Shown: positions 1 to 5,742, numbered from the stretch's first letter. The stretch is DNA of 15,813 nucleotides from Leptospirillum sp. (GCA_027343785.1 DAHWKF010000006.1:1-15813); one strand, 5' to 3'. The notes: generated from the letters alone by a model not told the origin. Translations and numbers: made by a program.

Positions 1-2
1 TC

Positions 3-89
3 CAATGTTCTTTCTCCCTGAATGCCGACTGGAACGCGGCCATCAACATTGCTTCAAGGGCGTCAGTCAATACGCCTGTTGCGGTCTGA
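3..89 (+). CDS. tnpB: TnpB, RNA-guided transposon endonuclease, C-terminal fragment cut by window edge
   Basis: The reading frame enters the window and ends at TGA 87-89. It contains LNADWNAAINIA, the signature of the TnpB C-terminus: the Asp at about 27-29 is the third catalytic acidic residue of the RuvC nuclease fold, and the NAAxNI stretch follows it in the family. A Cys codon at 6-8 may belong to the nearby zinc finger. TnpB proteins are transposon-encoded nucleases guided by an RNA from the element's right end, ancestors of Cas12. Only about 28 residues are visible, so whether the whole protein is intact cannot be judged. Confidence 0.75.
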   Translation, partial: QCSFSLNADWNAAINIASRASVNTPVAV

Positions 90-110
90 ATTTAACGCTT
101 GAATCGCAAG

Positions 111-137
111 CTCCTCCCTTCAGGGAGGGGTAGTTGA
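111..137 (+). ncRNA. Right-end hairpin; probable 3' end of an omega (TnpB guide) RNA scaffold
   Basis: CTCCTCCC (111-118), loop TTCA, GGGAGGGG (123-130) form an 8-bp stem with one T:G pair, followed by TAGTTGA. In characterised TnpB elements the guide scaffold covers the tnpB 3' end and the right-end hairpin, and the guide is copied from DNA just past the element boundary. By analogy the guide here would begin near 138. The hairpin could also act as a terminator for hicB on the opposite strand. The RNA itself is inferred, not seen. Confidence 0.4.
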
Positions 138-165
138 CGAACCTCTCTTTGCCACCTTTGCAATT

Positions 166-378
166 TCAAGCATACATGAGCTTTCTTCCCTTGGGTTGGG
201 GAATGTCATCCCCATTCTCTTTTGCCACGTCCAGCCATAAGGAGATGGCCTCCTGGGCATTTTTCAATGCCAATTCCTGAGTTGATCCGTGGGCCATGCA
301 ACCGGGCAGTTCAGGAATTTCAGCAACATAAATTTGATCGTTCTGATCCCAATAAAGGATGATCTCGTACTTGAACAT
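166..378 (-). CDS. hicB: HicB-family antitoxin
   Basis: The 70-residue protein has the compact HicB fold: an N-terminal beta strand pattern with YVAEIPELPGCMAHG, then a helix (about 35-55), ending in PKGRKLMYA. This is the short type of HicB, which has the partial RNase-H-like domain that covers the toxin but no separate C-terminal DNA-binding helix-turn-helix. I chose ATG at 376-378 over the GTG two codons... one codon upstream because AAGGAG lies 5 bases before the ATG. The ATG overlaps the hicA stop by one base (TGATG), so the pair is translationally coupled. Its role is to neutralise HicA. With no DNA-binding domain visible, autoregulation, if any, would need another mechanism or the toxin-antitoxin complex itself. 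Confidence 0.9.
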   Translation of the reverse strand: MFKYEIILYWDQNDQIYVAEIPELPGCMAHGSTQELALKNAQEAISLWLDVAKENGDDIPQPKGRKLMYA

Positions 379-641
379 CACGACTCCTTTTTGATGGTAT
401 CGATCCTGTATTTGATCAAGATCTCTCTGACTTGTCGGACCTGATAGCCTTTTGACTCATTCCCGTCCCTTTGGAGATTGATCTTTTCGGCAATTCCTTC
501 CTTTCGGAAAATATGATGACTGCCTCTGATTGTTTCATGGAATCCCAACGAGGTGAGCAATGAGCACATTTCACGGAAAGGAATATTTGAATCCGAACCT
601 CCTCGGAGAAGCTTCTCTAGAATTTTGTCCAATTTTCCCAT
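378..641 (-). CDS. hicA: HicA-family mRNA interferase toxin
   Basis: The 87-residue protein matches HicA throughout. It has a dsRBD-like fold with IPFREMCSLLTSLGF (20-34), the active-site segment RGSHHIF (39-45; the catalytic His is expected at 42), then KINLQRDG and the QVRQVREIL helix near the C-terminus. HicA toxins cleave mRNA and are held in check by HicB encoded directly downstream. All key elements are present, so the toxin looks intact. The start codon overlaps the stop of the upstream integrase remnant (TAATG), with only a distant GGAG before it. hicA may therefore depend on read-through translation or transcription from the integrase region. The length is normal for the family. Confidence 0.9.
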   Translation of the reverse strand: MGKLDKILEKLLRGGSDSNIPFREMCSLLTSLGFHETIRGSHHIFRKEGIAEKINLQRDGNESKGYQVRQVREILIKYRIDTIKKES

Positions 642-1095
642 TACTTCAGCAACTCCACAAGATCCTCCGCATTCAGGTGAGTATATCTTTTCAACATCTC
701 TAAAGTCTTGTGGCCCGTGATGGTGGCCACCAGCATGGGATTCAGGCCCTTTTCAAAGAACCGGCTGGTGGCCTCGTGCCGGAGGTCGTGGAAGGTGAGA
801 TCCTCCAGAAAGGCGGGTCCGGCTTCTGCACCTTCTCTTCGCATTCTTTTTCGTAGACAGCCCGGGCCCGGGGCACGGCGCGTCGCCAGGCGACCGAAAT
901 GGCGTGACGAGTTATCCCCCAGACCTTCCCGTCGATCCTTCGGGGAAGGGAGGACAGGATCCGGAGAGCCTCCTGAAAGAGCGGGACAATTCGTTTTGTC
1001 CCATTCTTTGTATCAAAAGTACGAGACAGGCGATCAAATCCTTTCCTGGTCACGATCGCGCGCCAGGCTCCGGAACGTTTCTGGAAGGTTGCCAT
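641..1095 (-). pseudogene. Tyrosine recombinase/integrase remnant with internal deletion and frameshift
   Basis: Two overlapping minus-strand frames together spell parts of a phage/island integrase. The upstream frame (1095 to about 818) starts MATFQKRSGAWRAIVTRKGF, the typical N-terminal arm-binding domain, but jumps after about 29 residues straight to TKNGTKRIVPL, which belongs to the middle of the catalytic domain. The core-binding domain and the first catalytic Arg are missing. Near 813-820 one base appears to be lost, and the frame continues in the second ORF as FHDLRHEATSRF, ITGHKTLEMLKRYTHL, which contains the H-x-x-R, GH and Tyr catalytic residues, ending at TAA 641-643. The deletion plus frameshift make it inactive. 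It is directly followed by hicA (one-base overlap). Confidence 0.85.
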
Positions 1096-1191
1096 ACGGA
1101 GGATCCCCTCACAGGTTTTTGAGATTCATTACATCAAGAGTGCACCAAATTCAGTTTTTAAAAAGGCTAAGGACTTGACGGAGTTGTTGAA

Positions 1192-1368
1192 GTGAGCAAT
1201 CGAAGAAGATATTTTATCGACCTCCTGAAAGGGGTCGGAATCGGTTCCTTTGTGGCCGGCCTGGTCAAGTTCGAGTTCAATCCCGTCCACAAACGGATGG
1301 CTTTGACGTTGGTCGGAATCGCTATTATACTTTGGGTTGTCGGTTATTTTGTGACGGAGGAAGATTGA
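1192..1368 (+). CDS. Small single-span membrane protein, unknown function
   Basis: A 58-residue ORF starting at GTG 1192. It begins with a basic, amphipathic N-terminus (SNRRRYFIDLLKGVGIGSF), continues with a short polar stretch (KFEFNPVHKR) and then has one clear membrane helix (about 37-54, rich in Leu/Val/Ile/Gly), ending in TEED. The first segment may be a second, weaker membrane or re-entrant helix. A weak GGAG lies at about 1180. I do not recognise the family with certainty. Conserved-looking charge distribution and the tight coupling to the next tiny gene (one base between stop and start) argue that it is real. It is too short for most automated callers. Confidence 0.6.
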   Translation: MSNRRRYFIDLLKGVGIGSFVAGLVKFEFNPVHKRMALTLVGIAIILWVVGYFVTEED

Positions 1369-1369
1369 T

Positions 1370-1477
1370 ATGTCGAACTATGAATGGATGCTCGTTGCAC
1401 TGGCCGTGGTTGGTCTGACCTTGGGATTGATGGGTTATGATGTCATCAGACACGACCACAAGAAACACCCTCGCTGA
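1370..1477 (+). CDS. Tiny single-span membrane protein, unknown function
   Basis: A 35-residue ORF begins at ATG 1370, one base after the previous stop. A strong Shine-Dalgarno GGAGGAAG (about 1357-1364) lies inside the end of the upstream gene. The protein is a short N-terminus, one hydrophobic helix (about residues 7-22, LVALAVVGLTLGLMGY) and a basic/histidine-rich tail (IRHDHKKHPR). The His-rich tail could bind metal, but nothing proves it. The two genes form a bicistronic unit of small membrane proteins that ends at a hairpin immediately after the stop. Function unknown. Confidence 0.6.
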   Translation: MSNYEWMLVALAVVGLTLGLMGYDVIRHDHKKHPR

Positions 1478-1501
1478 AAAACCGTCCCGGACGAATTTTT
1501 C
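1476..1501. terminator. Bidirectional terminator-like hairpin between convergent genes
   Basis: GAAAAA (1476-1481) pairs with TTTTTC (1496-1501). Inside it CGTC (1483-1486) pairs with GACG (1490-1493) around a CCG loop, with a small unpaired bulge between the two stems. The A-run on one side and T-run on the other would give a U-tract on either strand. It sits between the plus-strand small membrane genes and the minus-strand ORF ending at 1540, where a two-way terminator is expected. The GC stem is short, so efficiency may be modest. Confidence 0.45.
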
Positions 1502-1539
1502 CTGGTCTTCATCATAACTAGTTACAAGACGCCCGCCTG

Positions 1540-1707
1540 TCAGACCAGAAGCATGATCAGGTTTTGGACCTCCTTGTCGTTTTCTTTCTGAACCTTCTGC
1601 ATTCTCCCGTCGAGCTTGGACAGGAGAGCCCAGAAGCGGAGCGGGTTCCCCGCCTTGTCCCAGTATCGTCTTTCGGCCCGTTCCATTCGCTCCCGGATCT
1701 CCGCCAT
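1540..1707 (-). CDS. Small helical hypothetical protein, possibly frameshifted at its N-terminus
   Basis: From ATG 1705-1707 the frame encodes 55 residues of charged, helix-forming sequence: MAEIRERMERAERRYWDKAG, NPLRFWALLSKLDGRM, then a lysine/glutamate stretch and a hydrophobic end (LIMLLV). The composition is protein-like, unlike the Arg/Pro-rich shadow frames around it. There is no good Shine-Dalgarno before this ATG. A better one (GGGGAGG) precedes an ATG at 1728-1730 in the next frame, which reads MVERAGTGW before diverging. A one-base shift near 1705-1715 would join them into a protein of about 62 residues. It lies downstream of the coiled-coil gene, in the same direction. Family not recognised. 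Confidence 0.4.
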   Translation of the reverse strand: MAEIRERMERAERRYWDKAGNPLRFWALLSKLDGRMQKVQKENDKEVQNLIMLLV

Positions 1708-1785
1708 CCTGTCCCGGCCCGCTCCACCATATGGTCGAATACCTCCCCGTCTCGAACCGCAGGATTTGTCGCGCACCGGGCCGTT

Positions 1786-2073
1786 CTATTTGAACTTTGA
1801 GAGGGCCGCGGTGACACCACTCTTGAGCTCTTCGAGAACTTTGTCTGCCGTCTTCTGGATTTCTTTCCAGGCTTCTCCGGTCGAGGAGTCGAGCTCCTTC
1901 AGCTTTTGCGTAACCTCGTCTTTCTTTTTCTTCAGTTTTTCAAGCTGCGTCGCGGCGGAAAGATTCACGTCCGCTCCTTTGTTCTTGATCTTGGCAGACA
2001 GAAGGTTGATCTGGGCGTTCCATTCCTCGATCTGGGCATGGAGTTTTTTTCTGTAAGCTTCTTTTGTGTCCAT
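1786..2073 (-). CDS. Coiled-coil protein, sll1863-like stress-response type
   Basis: A 95-residue soluble protein with no signal peptide. Almost the whole length is amphipathic helix with heptad-like spacing: MDTKEAYRKKLHAQIEEWNA, QINLLSAKI, a short break near GADVNLSAA, then LEKLKKKKDEVTQKLKEL and a final helix with AWKEIQKTADKVLEELKSG. This pattern (start with a KLxAQxxEWNAxI segment, two long helices, end in a KxAWxxLxxxxxxAxxxLK type segment) is typical of small coiled-coil proteins annotated as sll1863-like stress proteins in many bacteria; their function is poorly known. GGAGGT lies 8 bases before ATG 2071-2073, a strong start. Nothing appears missing. Confidence 0.8.
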   Translation of the reverse strand: MDTKEAYRKKLHAQIEEWNAQINLLSAKIKNKGADVNLSAATQLEKLKKKKDEVTQKLKELDSSTGEAWKEIQKTADKVLEELKSGVTAALSKFK

Positions 2074-2399
2074 ATCTGACCTCCAGGTGACTATGTGGAA
2101 AACGATCCTGTGTTAACGCTACCATAAAATGGTAGCTGAACAAACAATCGGCCCCATAGACAGTCATCCATGCTTTCCTCGATCGGACGTGGGCTCCGCT
2201 TTACGGTTAAACGCCTTAAGACAACAAATCCCTCCGCCCCATTCCGAAAAACCCGCTCTCTTCGGACAGCGGTGGTCGAAAAGATTTTCCAAAAGAGACG
2301 GTCGAAGGCAAACCCGGACGAGCCGGAGAGTCCCCGTGTCCCTGGCCTCCGGAGAAAGGAAAGATTGATCTTTCCTTTCTCCGGGAGGATAATGGGCCC
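2074..2399. other. Intergenic region between divergent genes, with two hairpins
   Basis: No convincing gene: the open frames here are Arg/Pro-rich and overlap one another. It separates the minus-strand coiled-coil gene (start 2073) from the plus-strand membrane gene (start 2400), so promoters for both should lie here. An 8-bp perfect inverted repeat, GCTACCAT (2118-2125), AAA, ATGGTAGC (2129-2136), sits about 45 bases upstream of the coiled-coil start and could be an operator. A second, longer hairpin at 2349-2384 is listed separately. I could not pick a clear -35/-10 pair for either gene. Confidence 0.6.
2349..2390 (+). promoter_or_regulatory. 16-bp perfect hairpin abutting the Shine-Dalgarno of the next gene
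   Basis: CCGGAGAAAGGAAAGA (2349-2364), loop TTGA, TCTTTCCTTTCTCCGG (2369-2384) is a perfect 16-bp stem. The ribosome-binding site GGGAGGA (2383-2389) starts within the last two bases of the 3' arm, and ATG is at 2400. There is no T-run after it on either strand, so it does not look like an intrinsic terminator. In RNA the stem would sit flush against the ribosome-binding site and could limit ribosome access or protect the 5' end. It could also be a protein-binding palindrome at the DNA level. Confidence 0.55.
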
Positions 2400-2816
2400 A
2401 TGGCACATTTCATCCCGAACGAAACCTTCCGGGCCGCCGAAAAAAAGCTGAAGCTCGTCTACCTCCTCTACGCCATCGGGCTGCTCTTTCCTGTAAGCAC
2501 TCTTGCCGGTTTTCTTCTTCTCCTCACCGGGCGCAACCTGAAAATCGACGAACCGGTGATCGCATCCCACAGACGATGGCTCTTCGTGACGGGAACCGTG
2601 ATCCTGATCGCCACCATATCCAGTCTCCTGGCAATCGACCTGTCCGCCGGATACCTCTCCATCGTCATCGCTCCCGAGTTTTTCGCCGCGGATGCCTACA
2701 CCCTCTACCGCATCGTTCGCGGAATCATCTTCCTCAGCAAACGTCGCCCCGTGGACCCGCTGGAAGCCCTGACCATTACCCGGATCCTGCACAACCTGGG
2801 TTTCATCCGGTCCTGA
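2400..2816 (+). CDS. Small multi-span membrane protein, DUF4870/COG3671-like
   Basis: A 138-residue integral membrane protein. There are probably three hydrophobic segments: about 18-43 (LVYLLYAIGLLFPVSTLAGF and following), 60-80 (WLFVTGTVILIATISSLLAI) and 83-112, the last followed by a basic RIVRGIIFLSKRRPVDPLEAL tail segment. The order (VYxLYxxGL helix, a short loop, SHxRWxxxT before the second helix, YRxVRG...GRPxxxP after the third) resembles the DUF4870/COG3671 group of uncharacterised membrane proteins. The resemblance is from memory of the pattern and is moderate. The start is ATG 2400, 11 bases after GGGAGG. The preceding hairpin suggests post-transcriptional control. Function unknown. 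Confidence 0.7.
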   Translation: MAHFIPNETFRAAEKKLKLVYLLYAIGLLFPVSTLAGFLLLLTGRNLKIDEPVIASHRRWLFVTGTVILIATISSLLAIDLSAGYLSIVIAPEFFAADAYTLYRIVRGIIFLSKRRPVDPLEALTITRILHNLGFIRS

Positions 2817-3396
2817 TCCAACCCGTTCCCGCTTGTTTGTGACCTCGCCTGAAAACCCCACCCTTCCCAAAAGCGGCATCGTCTTTGGGTGTTCGGAAAA
2901 ACGGAATGCTGAAGACCGAAGCCCTTCTGGCCCGGGGTCACGGTCATTCCATCCTCATTCTGGCTTCTTCCGGGGTCTCAGGACAGGATTGTCCACGGAA
3001 TCACCGGTCGTCCGGAACAAGGGTCGACAGATGTGCTACCCTTTACCTAAGCCACAGGCCGTCTTTCCGCAACCTTTCCCGACATCCCCTGGCCGGCGGG
3101 AGAGACAACGGGAATGGCAACCGGGACGGAAATGTTCCGGGCGAAGACCATTCCACCCGGATCGAATCAGAATCGGAAGCCCGAACATCCGGAGACCGTC
3201 CGGGAGAAGCGGTCGACCCGCCGCCCGGATCGCGACGGTCTTGATCACCGCTGACGGTTATGGACCGGCGATCGTGCGGGAGGGCTCAGGGGAAGTCGGG
3301 TCATACAGGACCGGATGCCCAGAGAATGGGCTTCCCCCTTCCGCTATCGTGTCCCCCGAAACACCAATCAAAACCTTTTGAAAGGAGCCACCGTTG
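2817..3396. other. Long intergenic region without a convincing gene
   Basis: Open frames of 119-182 codons cross this stretch, but they are dominated by Arg, Pro, Ser and Gly, have no Shine-Dalgarno at their starts and overlap each other, so I reject them. It should hold the promoter of the YceI-family gene at 3397. No strong -35/-10 pair was found. A structured element lies at 3193-3241: AGACCGTC and GACGGTCT are perfectly complementary, with further GC-rich pairing inside. It could be an untranslated leader element or a small RNA end; nothing fixes its role. Confidence 0.5.
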
Positions 3397-4050
3397 ATGA
3401 AGAAACCACCCTCCCTGCACCCCCAAAAAGCTTTTGCGTCATTCACCGCTGCCCTGGCAATCGCCGCACTTTCCGTCACGGGCATATCCTCCGCATCGGC
3501 CTCCGACTACAAGACAGGCCACGGAAATCCCGCCGGAATGTACAAGATCGATCCCGATCACACCGCCATCATCTTTGCCATCGGTCACGCCGGCGTAGCC
3601 ACGGTGGTCGGACGCTTCGACACCGTCCGGGGACACTACCGCCTCGATCCGGGCAAGACCGATGTCCGTGTCGACATCGCCGCCAAAAGCATCGATACCA
3701 ATCAGCCCATGCGGGACAAGGATCTGCGAGGTCCGGATTTTCTGGATGCGAAAGCCTTTCCCGTCATCCGGTTCGTGTCCACCCAGTACAAGAAAACCGG
3801 AAAGATGTCCGGCCTTCTGACCGGGAAACTCACGATCCGCGGAAAGACCCGGACCGTTTCCCTCAAGGTCCACGAAGTGGGGGCCGCCGACGTCTCCTCC
3901 CTTCCGAAACCCTGGGGCGGCTACCTGACGGGCTACGACATCGAAGGGGTCATCCGGAGAAGCGATTTCGGCATCACCACCTATCCGGCCATGATCGGAG
4001 ACACGATCCATCTGTACCTCAGCGTCGAAGGCATCCGGACGCACACATAG
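3397..4050 (+). CDS. YceI-family periplasmic lipid-binding-like protein
   Basis: A 217-residue protein with an N-terminal signal peptide: KK near the start, a hydrophobic core at about 12-29, and ASA before the likely cleavage after residue 35. The mature part follows the YceI lipocalin-like barrel: YKIDPDHTAIIFAIGHAG, VVGRFDTVRGHY, a DKDLRGPDFLDAKAFPVIRF segment, LTGKLTIRGKTRTVSL, and the closing RSDFGITTYPAMIGDTIHLY. YceI proteins bind long isoprenoid-type lipids in an internal cavity and are often periplasmic; the physiological role is unclear and varies. AAAGGAG lies 9 bases before ATG 3397; a TTG immediately upstream is less likely. A strong hairpin follows the stop, so it is probably a single-gene unit. 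Confidence 0.9.
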   Translation: MKKPPSLHPQKAFASFTAALAIAALSVTGISSASASDYKTGHGNPAGMYKIDPDHTAIIFAIGHAGVATVVGRFDTVRGHYRLDPGKTDVRVDIAAKSIDTNQPMRDKDLRGPDFLDAKAFPVIRFVSTQYKKTGKMSGLLTGKLTIRGKTRTVSLKVHEVGAADVSSLPKPWGGYLTGYDIEGVIRRSDFGITTYPAMIGDTIHLYLSVEGIRTHT

Positions 4051-4057
4051 AAGACCT

Positions 4058-4085
4058 GAAGGGGGAAGGCCCTTCCCCCTTCTTT
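4058..4085 (+). terminator. Intrinsic terminator after the YceI-family gene
   Basis: GAAGGGGGAAG (4058-4068), loop GCC, CTTCCCCCTTC (4072-4082) form a perfect 11-bp stem starting 7 bases after the stop codon and running into TTT. The T-run is short (TTTCCCCT), but the stem is very stable. It separates yceI from the next membrane gene. Confidence 0.7.
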
Positions 4086-4122
4086 CCCCTATTGTTGACC
4101 TTCCCGCGGGACGGATTCCTCC

Positions 4123-4989
4123 ATGTCATCGTTTTCGATCGCACCGGCCGCCGCTCTCATGCTCCCGGCCGCCGGCCCGTTTTTTCTTGTACTGGTTGCC
4201 CTTTTTCTGGTCGGACGGTTTCCCTCCGTCCGGCCGGATCGAAGGGTTTTCCTTGCGGACCTGTCCGTCCTTTCCGGGATCCTTCTGGTGTTCGGGGTGT
4301 TTGACAGCCCCTCCCTTCGGCATTTTCTCCACCCCGAACAGCCCTTGGACTGGATTCCCCTCCTGGCGTCGGCCACGTTTTCCGTCCGGAATCTTTTCTC
4401 CCGTCTTCCTTCGCCCGTTATCGAAGCGGTGATGACCCTCACCGGCCTTCTCATTCTCCTGATGCCGCTTTTGCGTCAGGGAGAACTTCCGGGAGGCGCC
4501 CGGGAGGTGGCACTGATCTATGCGGCGTGGATGGCGATCCGCCTCCTGTACCCGGTTGGCAACATTTCCGGCGACGACCGGATGTTTCTGATCCCCCTGC
4601 TTCTCGCCACCGGCGCCCTCTCCCTCATCTCTCCCCTGTCGGGAAGCCTTCTTTTGGGACAGCTCGCAGGCGGTATGGCCGCCGTGACGGGAGCCATGGT
4701 TTTGGCCGCATTGACCGGAACGGTCCCGTTCACCGCCATCGAGGCCGGATGGGTCCTGGGCGCCCTGCTCCTGGTCGGGTGGCAGTATGTCGACATCGCC
4801 GGGATCGTTGTCGGAAGCCTCGCGGGGTCGCTGTTTCTGGGAGCCGTCAGCGCCCGTCTTGTGCGGAAGATTCCCGGCCGCTTCCTTTGGGGTCGATATG
4901 CTCTCGTCATCGCGTGCACCCTTGCCCTCCTGATCATCGGCGTGGCCAGAACACTGAAGACGCTCAAGGATCAGGGGGGAGGCTATTGA
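4123..4989 (+). CDS. Polytopic inner-membrane protein of unknown function
   Basis: A 288-residue very hydrophobic protein with about eight or nine predicted membrane helices spread over the full length, for example around 15-33, 45-63, 102-118, 126-146, 154-175, 177-197, 205-224, 226-245 and 258-276. Short positively charged loops (SVRPDRR, RLVRKIPGR) suggest topology by the positive-inside rule. I see no ATPase, permease or enzyme motif and do not recognise the family. The initiation region (GGGACGGA, 8-9 bases before ATG 4123) is only a weak ribosome-binding site; in-frame alternatives are no better. It stands between the YceI terminator and the promoter at 5069-5098, so it is probably monocistronic. 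Confidence 0.75.
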   Translation: MSSFSIAPAAALMLPAAGPFFLVLVALFLVGRFPSVRPDRRVFLADLSVLSGILLVFGVFDSPSLRHFLHPEQPLDWIPLLASATFSVRNLFSRLPSPVIEAVMTLTGLLILLMPLLRQGELPGGAREVALIYAAWMAIRLLYPVGNISGDDRMFLIPLLLATGALSLISPLSGSLLLGQLAGGMAAVTGAMVLAALTGTVPFTAIEAGWVLGALLLVGWQYVDIAGIVVGSLAGSLFLGAVSARLVRKIPGRFLWGRYALVIACTLALLIIGVARTLKTLKDQGGGY

Positions 4990-5068
4990 GGTTCGCCGGA
5001 ATCAGGCGAGGGAAGCCCGTCGGACGATCATGTCAACCTCTCGAATGGGGAAAATGAGACCCATCGTC

Positions 5069-5098
5069 TTCAGAATCTCCGGAAGAGCCTGCTATAAT
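5069..5098 (+). promoter_or_regulatory. Strong sigma-70-type promoter with extended -10
   Basis: TATAAT (5093-5098) is a perfect -10 preceded by TG at 5090-5091 (TGCTATAAT, an extended -10). TTCAGA (5069-5074) matches 4 of 6 -35 bases with an 18-base spacer. Transcription would start near 5105, leaving a leader of about 130 bases before the exported protein gene at 5238. Confidence 0.65.
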
Positions 5099-5120
5099 AA
5101 AAGAACGGCCGGGAGACAAC

Positions 5121-5176
5121 GCCGCCTCCGGCACCCTTCTTCCCCTCCTTGGAAGCCGGGGGCGGACGGAGGCGGC
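5121..5176 (+). promoter_or_regulatory. Structured 5' leader element
   Basis: Between the promoter and ATG 5238 lies a perfect 10-bp complement, GCCGCCTCCG (5121-5130) with CGGAGGCGGC (5167-5176), enclosing 36 bases that can form an inner CTTCC/GGAAG stem. A closed GC-rich structure in the leader could affect mRNA stability or act as a control element. It matches no riboswitch consensus I recognise. Confidence 0.4.
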
Positions 5177-5237
5177 CCAGGCCCTTTCTCCAACAGTGAC
5201 ACGAGACATATATCGTCATGAGGGAGTTTTCCAGCCT

Positions 5238-5564
5238 ATGCGTACGGGACAAACATCTCACAGAAAAACGACAGGGGCCATCGTCCTTGTCGCGCTCCTT
5301 CTGGCGTGCATGCTCGCTCCGGGAATGCCCAGACCAGCTTCCGGTGCGGAAGACCTGTCATCGAAGGTGGCGGACGCCGGAAAATCCGTCGAAAAATCCG
5401 TGGACCGGGCGGCCCGTCAGACGGGAACGTATCTGAAGAGCGATTCGTTCCACCGGAAGGTGAAGCAGATCGTCGACGGGGCGGCTGAGGCGATCAAAAA
5501 CGCCGGCAATTGGGTCGGAAGCAAGATCGACACGATGTCGAAAAAGGACTCTCCAAAACATTAG
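5238..5564 (+). CDS. Small exported helical protein, unknown function
   Basis: A 108-residue protein with a clear N-terminal export signal: basic start (RTGQTSHRK), hydrophobic core (about 12-27) and PASGA before a likely cleavage near residue 37. Cys24 within LLLAC is a possible but imperfect lipobox. The mature part is charged, helical and repetitive: SSKVADAGKSVEKSVDRAAR, then a YLKSDSFHRKVKQIVDGAAEAIKNAGNWVGSKIDTM segment with regular alternation of Lys, Ala and Val. It resembles small periplasmic or surface helical proteins but no named family. The ATG at 5238 is preferred over a GTG at 5196 because AGGGAG lies 11 bases before it and the signal peptide starts there. It is driven by the promoter at 5069-5098, suggesting high expression. 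Confidence 0.7.
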   Translation: MRTGQTSHRKTTGAIVLVALLLACMLAPGMPRPASGAEDLSSKVADAGKSVEKSVDRAARQTGTYLKSDSFHRKVKQIVDGAAEAIKNAGNWVGSKIDTMSKKDSPKH

Positions 5565-5713
5565 TTCCCCTTCCATAAAACGTTCCCGACGGTCGCGTCC
5601 GGTTCTCTCGTCGGAAACACCGCCCGCCGTCTCCATTGACTGGCCGCTCATCTGACGGGGAGAACGGATCGGAAGGTTTCGCCAGACCGGGGAATTCCAT
5701 GTCCGAAAACCGC

Positions 5714-5742
5714 GCGACCCCTCCCGGAAACAACGGTATGAT
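5714..5742 (+). promoter_or_regulatory. Candidate promoter of the alkA fusion, placing +1 at the start codon
   Basis: TATGAT (5737-5742) is a good -10 (5 of 6). GCGACC (5714-5719) is a poor -35 at 17 bases. The expected transcription start falls at about 5749, the A of the ATG. A weak -35 is typical of promoters that need an activator, and the encoded protein is itself an Ada-type activator. Confidence 0.45.

Larger units (their letters stand above)
1..138 (+). mobile_element. Right end of an IS200/IS605-family (TnpB-type) element, left part outside window
   Basis: The last codons of a TnpB-type gene are followed by a short non-coding tail with a GC-rich hairpin (111-130) and then TAGTTGAC. 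That is the usual layout of the right end of IS200/IS605/IS1341 elements, which end in a subterminal imperfect palindrome and lack terminal inverted repeats. The exact boundary cannot be fixed from one copy; about 138 is my estimate. The left end and any tnpA lie outside the window. The next gene, hicB, ends at 166, so insertion took place just downstream of the toxin-antitoxin pair. Confidence 0.7.

Noticed and set aside
708..1178. 156-codon plus-strand ORF opposite the integrase remnant
   Set aside because: Arg/Pro/Ser-rich antisense frame; the minus strand carries clear integrase motifs.
2833..3381. 182-codon plus-strand ORF (and a 119-codon one at 2885-3244)
   Set aside because: Composition dominated by Arg, Pro, Ser and Gly, no ribosome-binding site and no recognisable motif; typical of GC-rich non-coding DNA.
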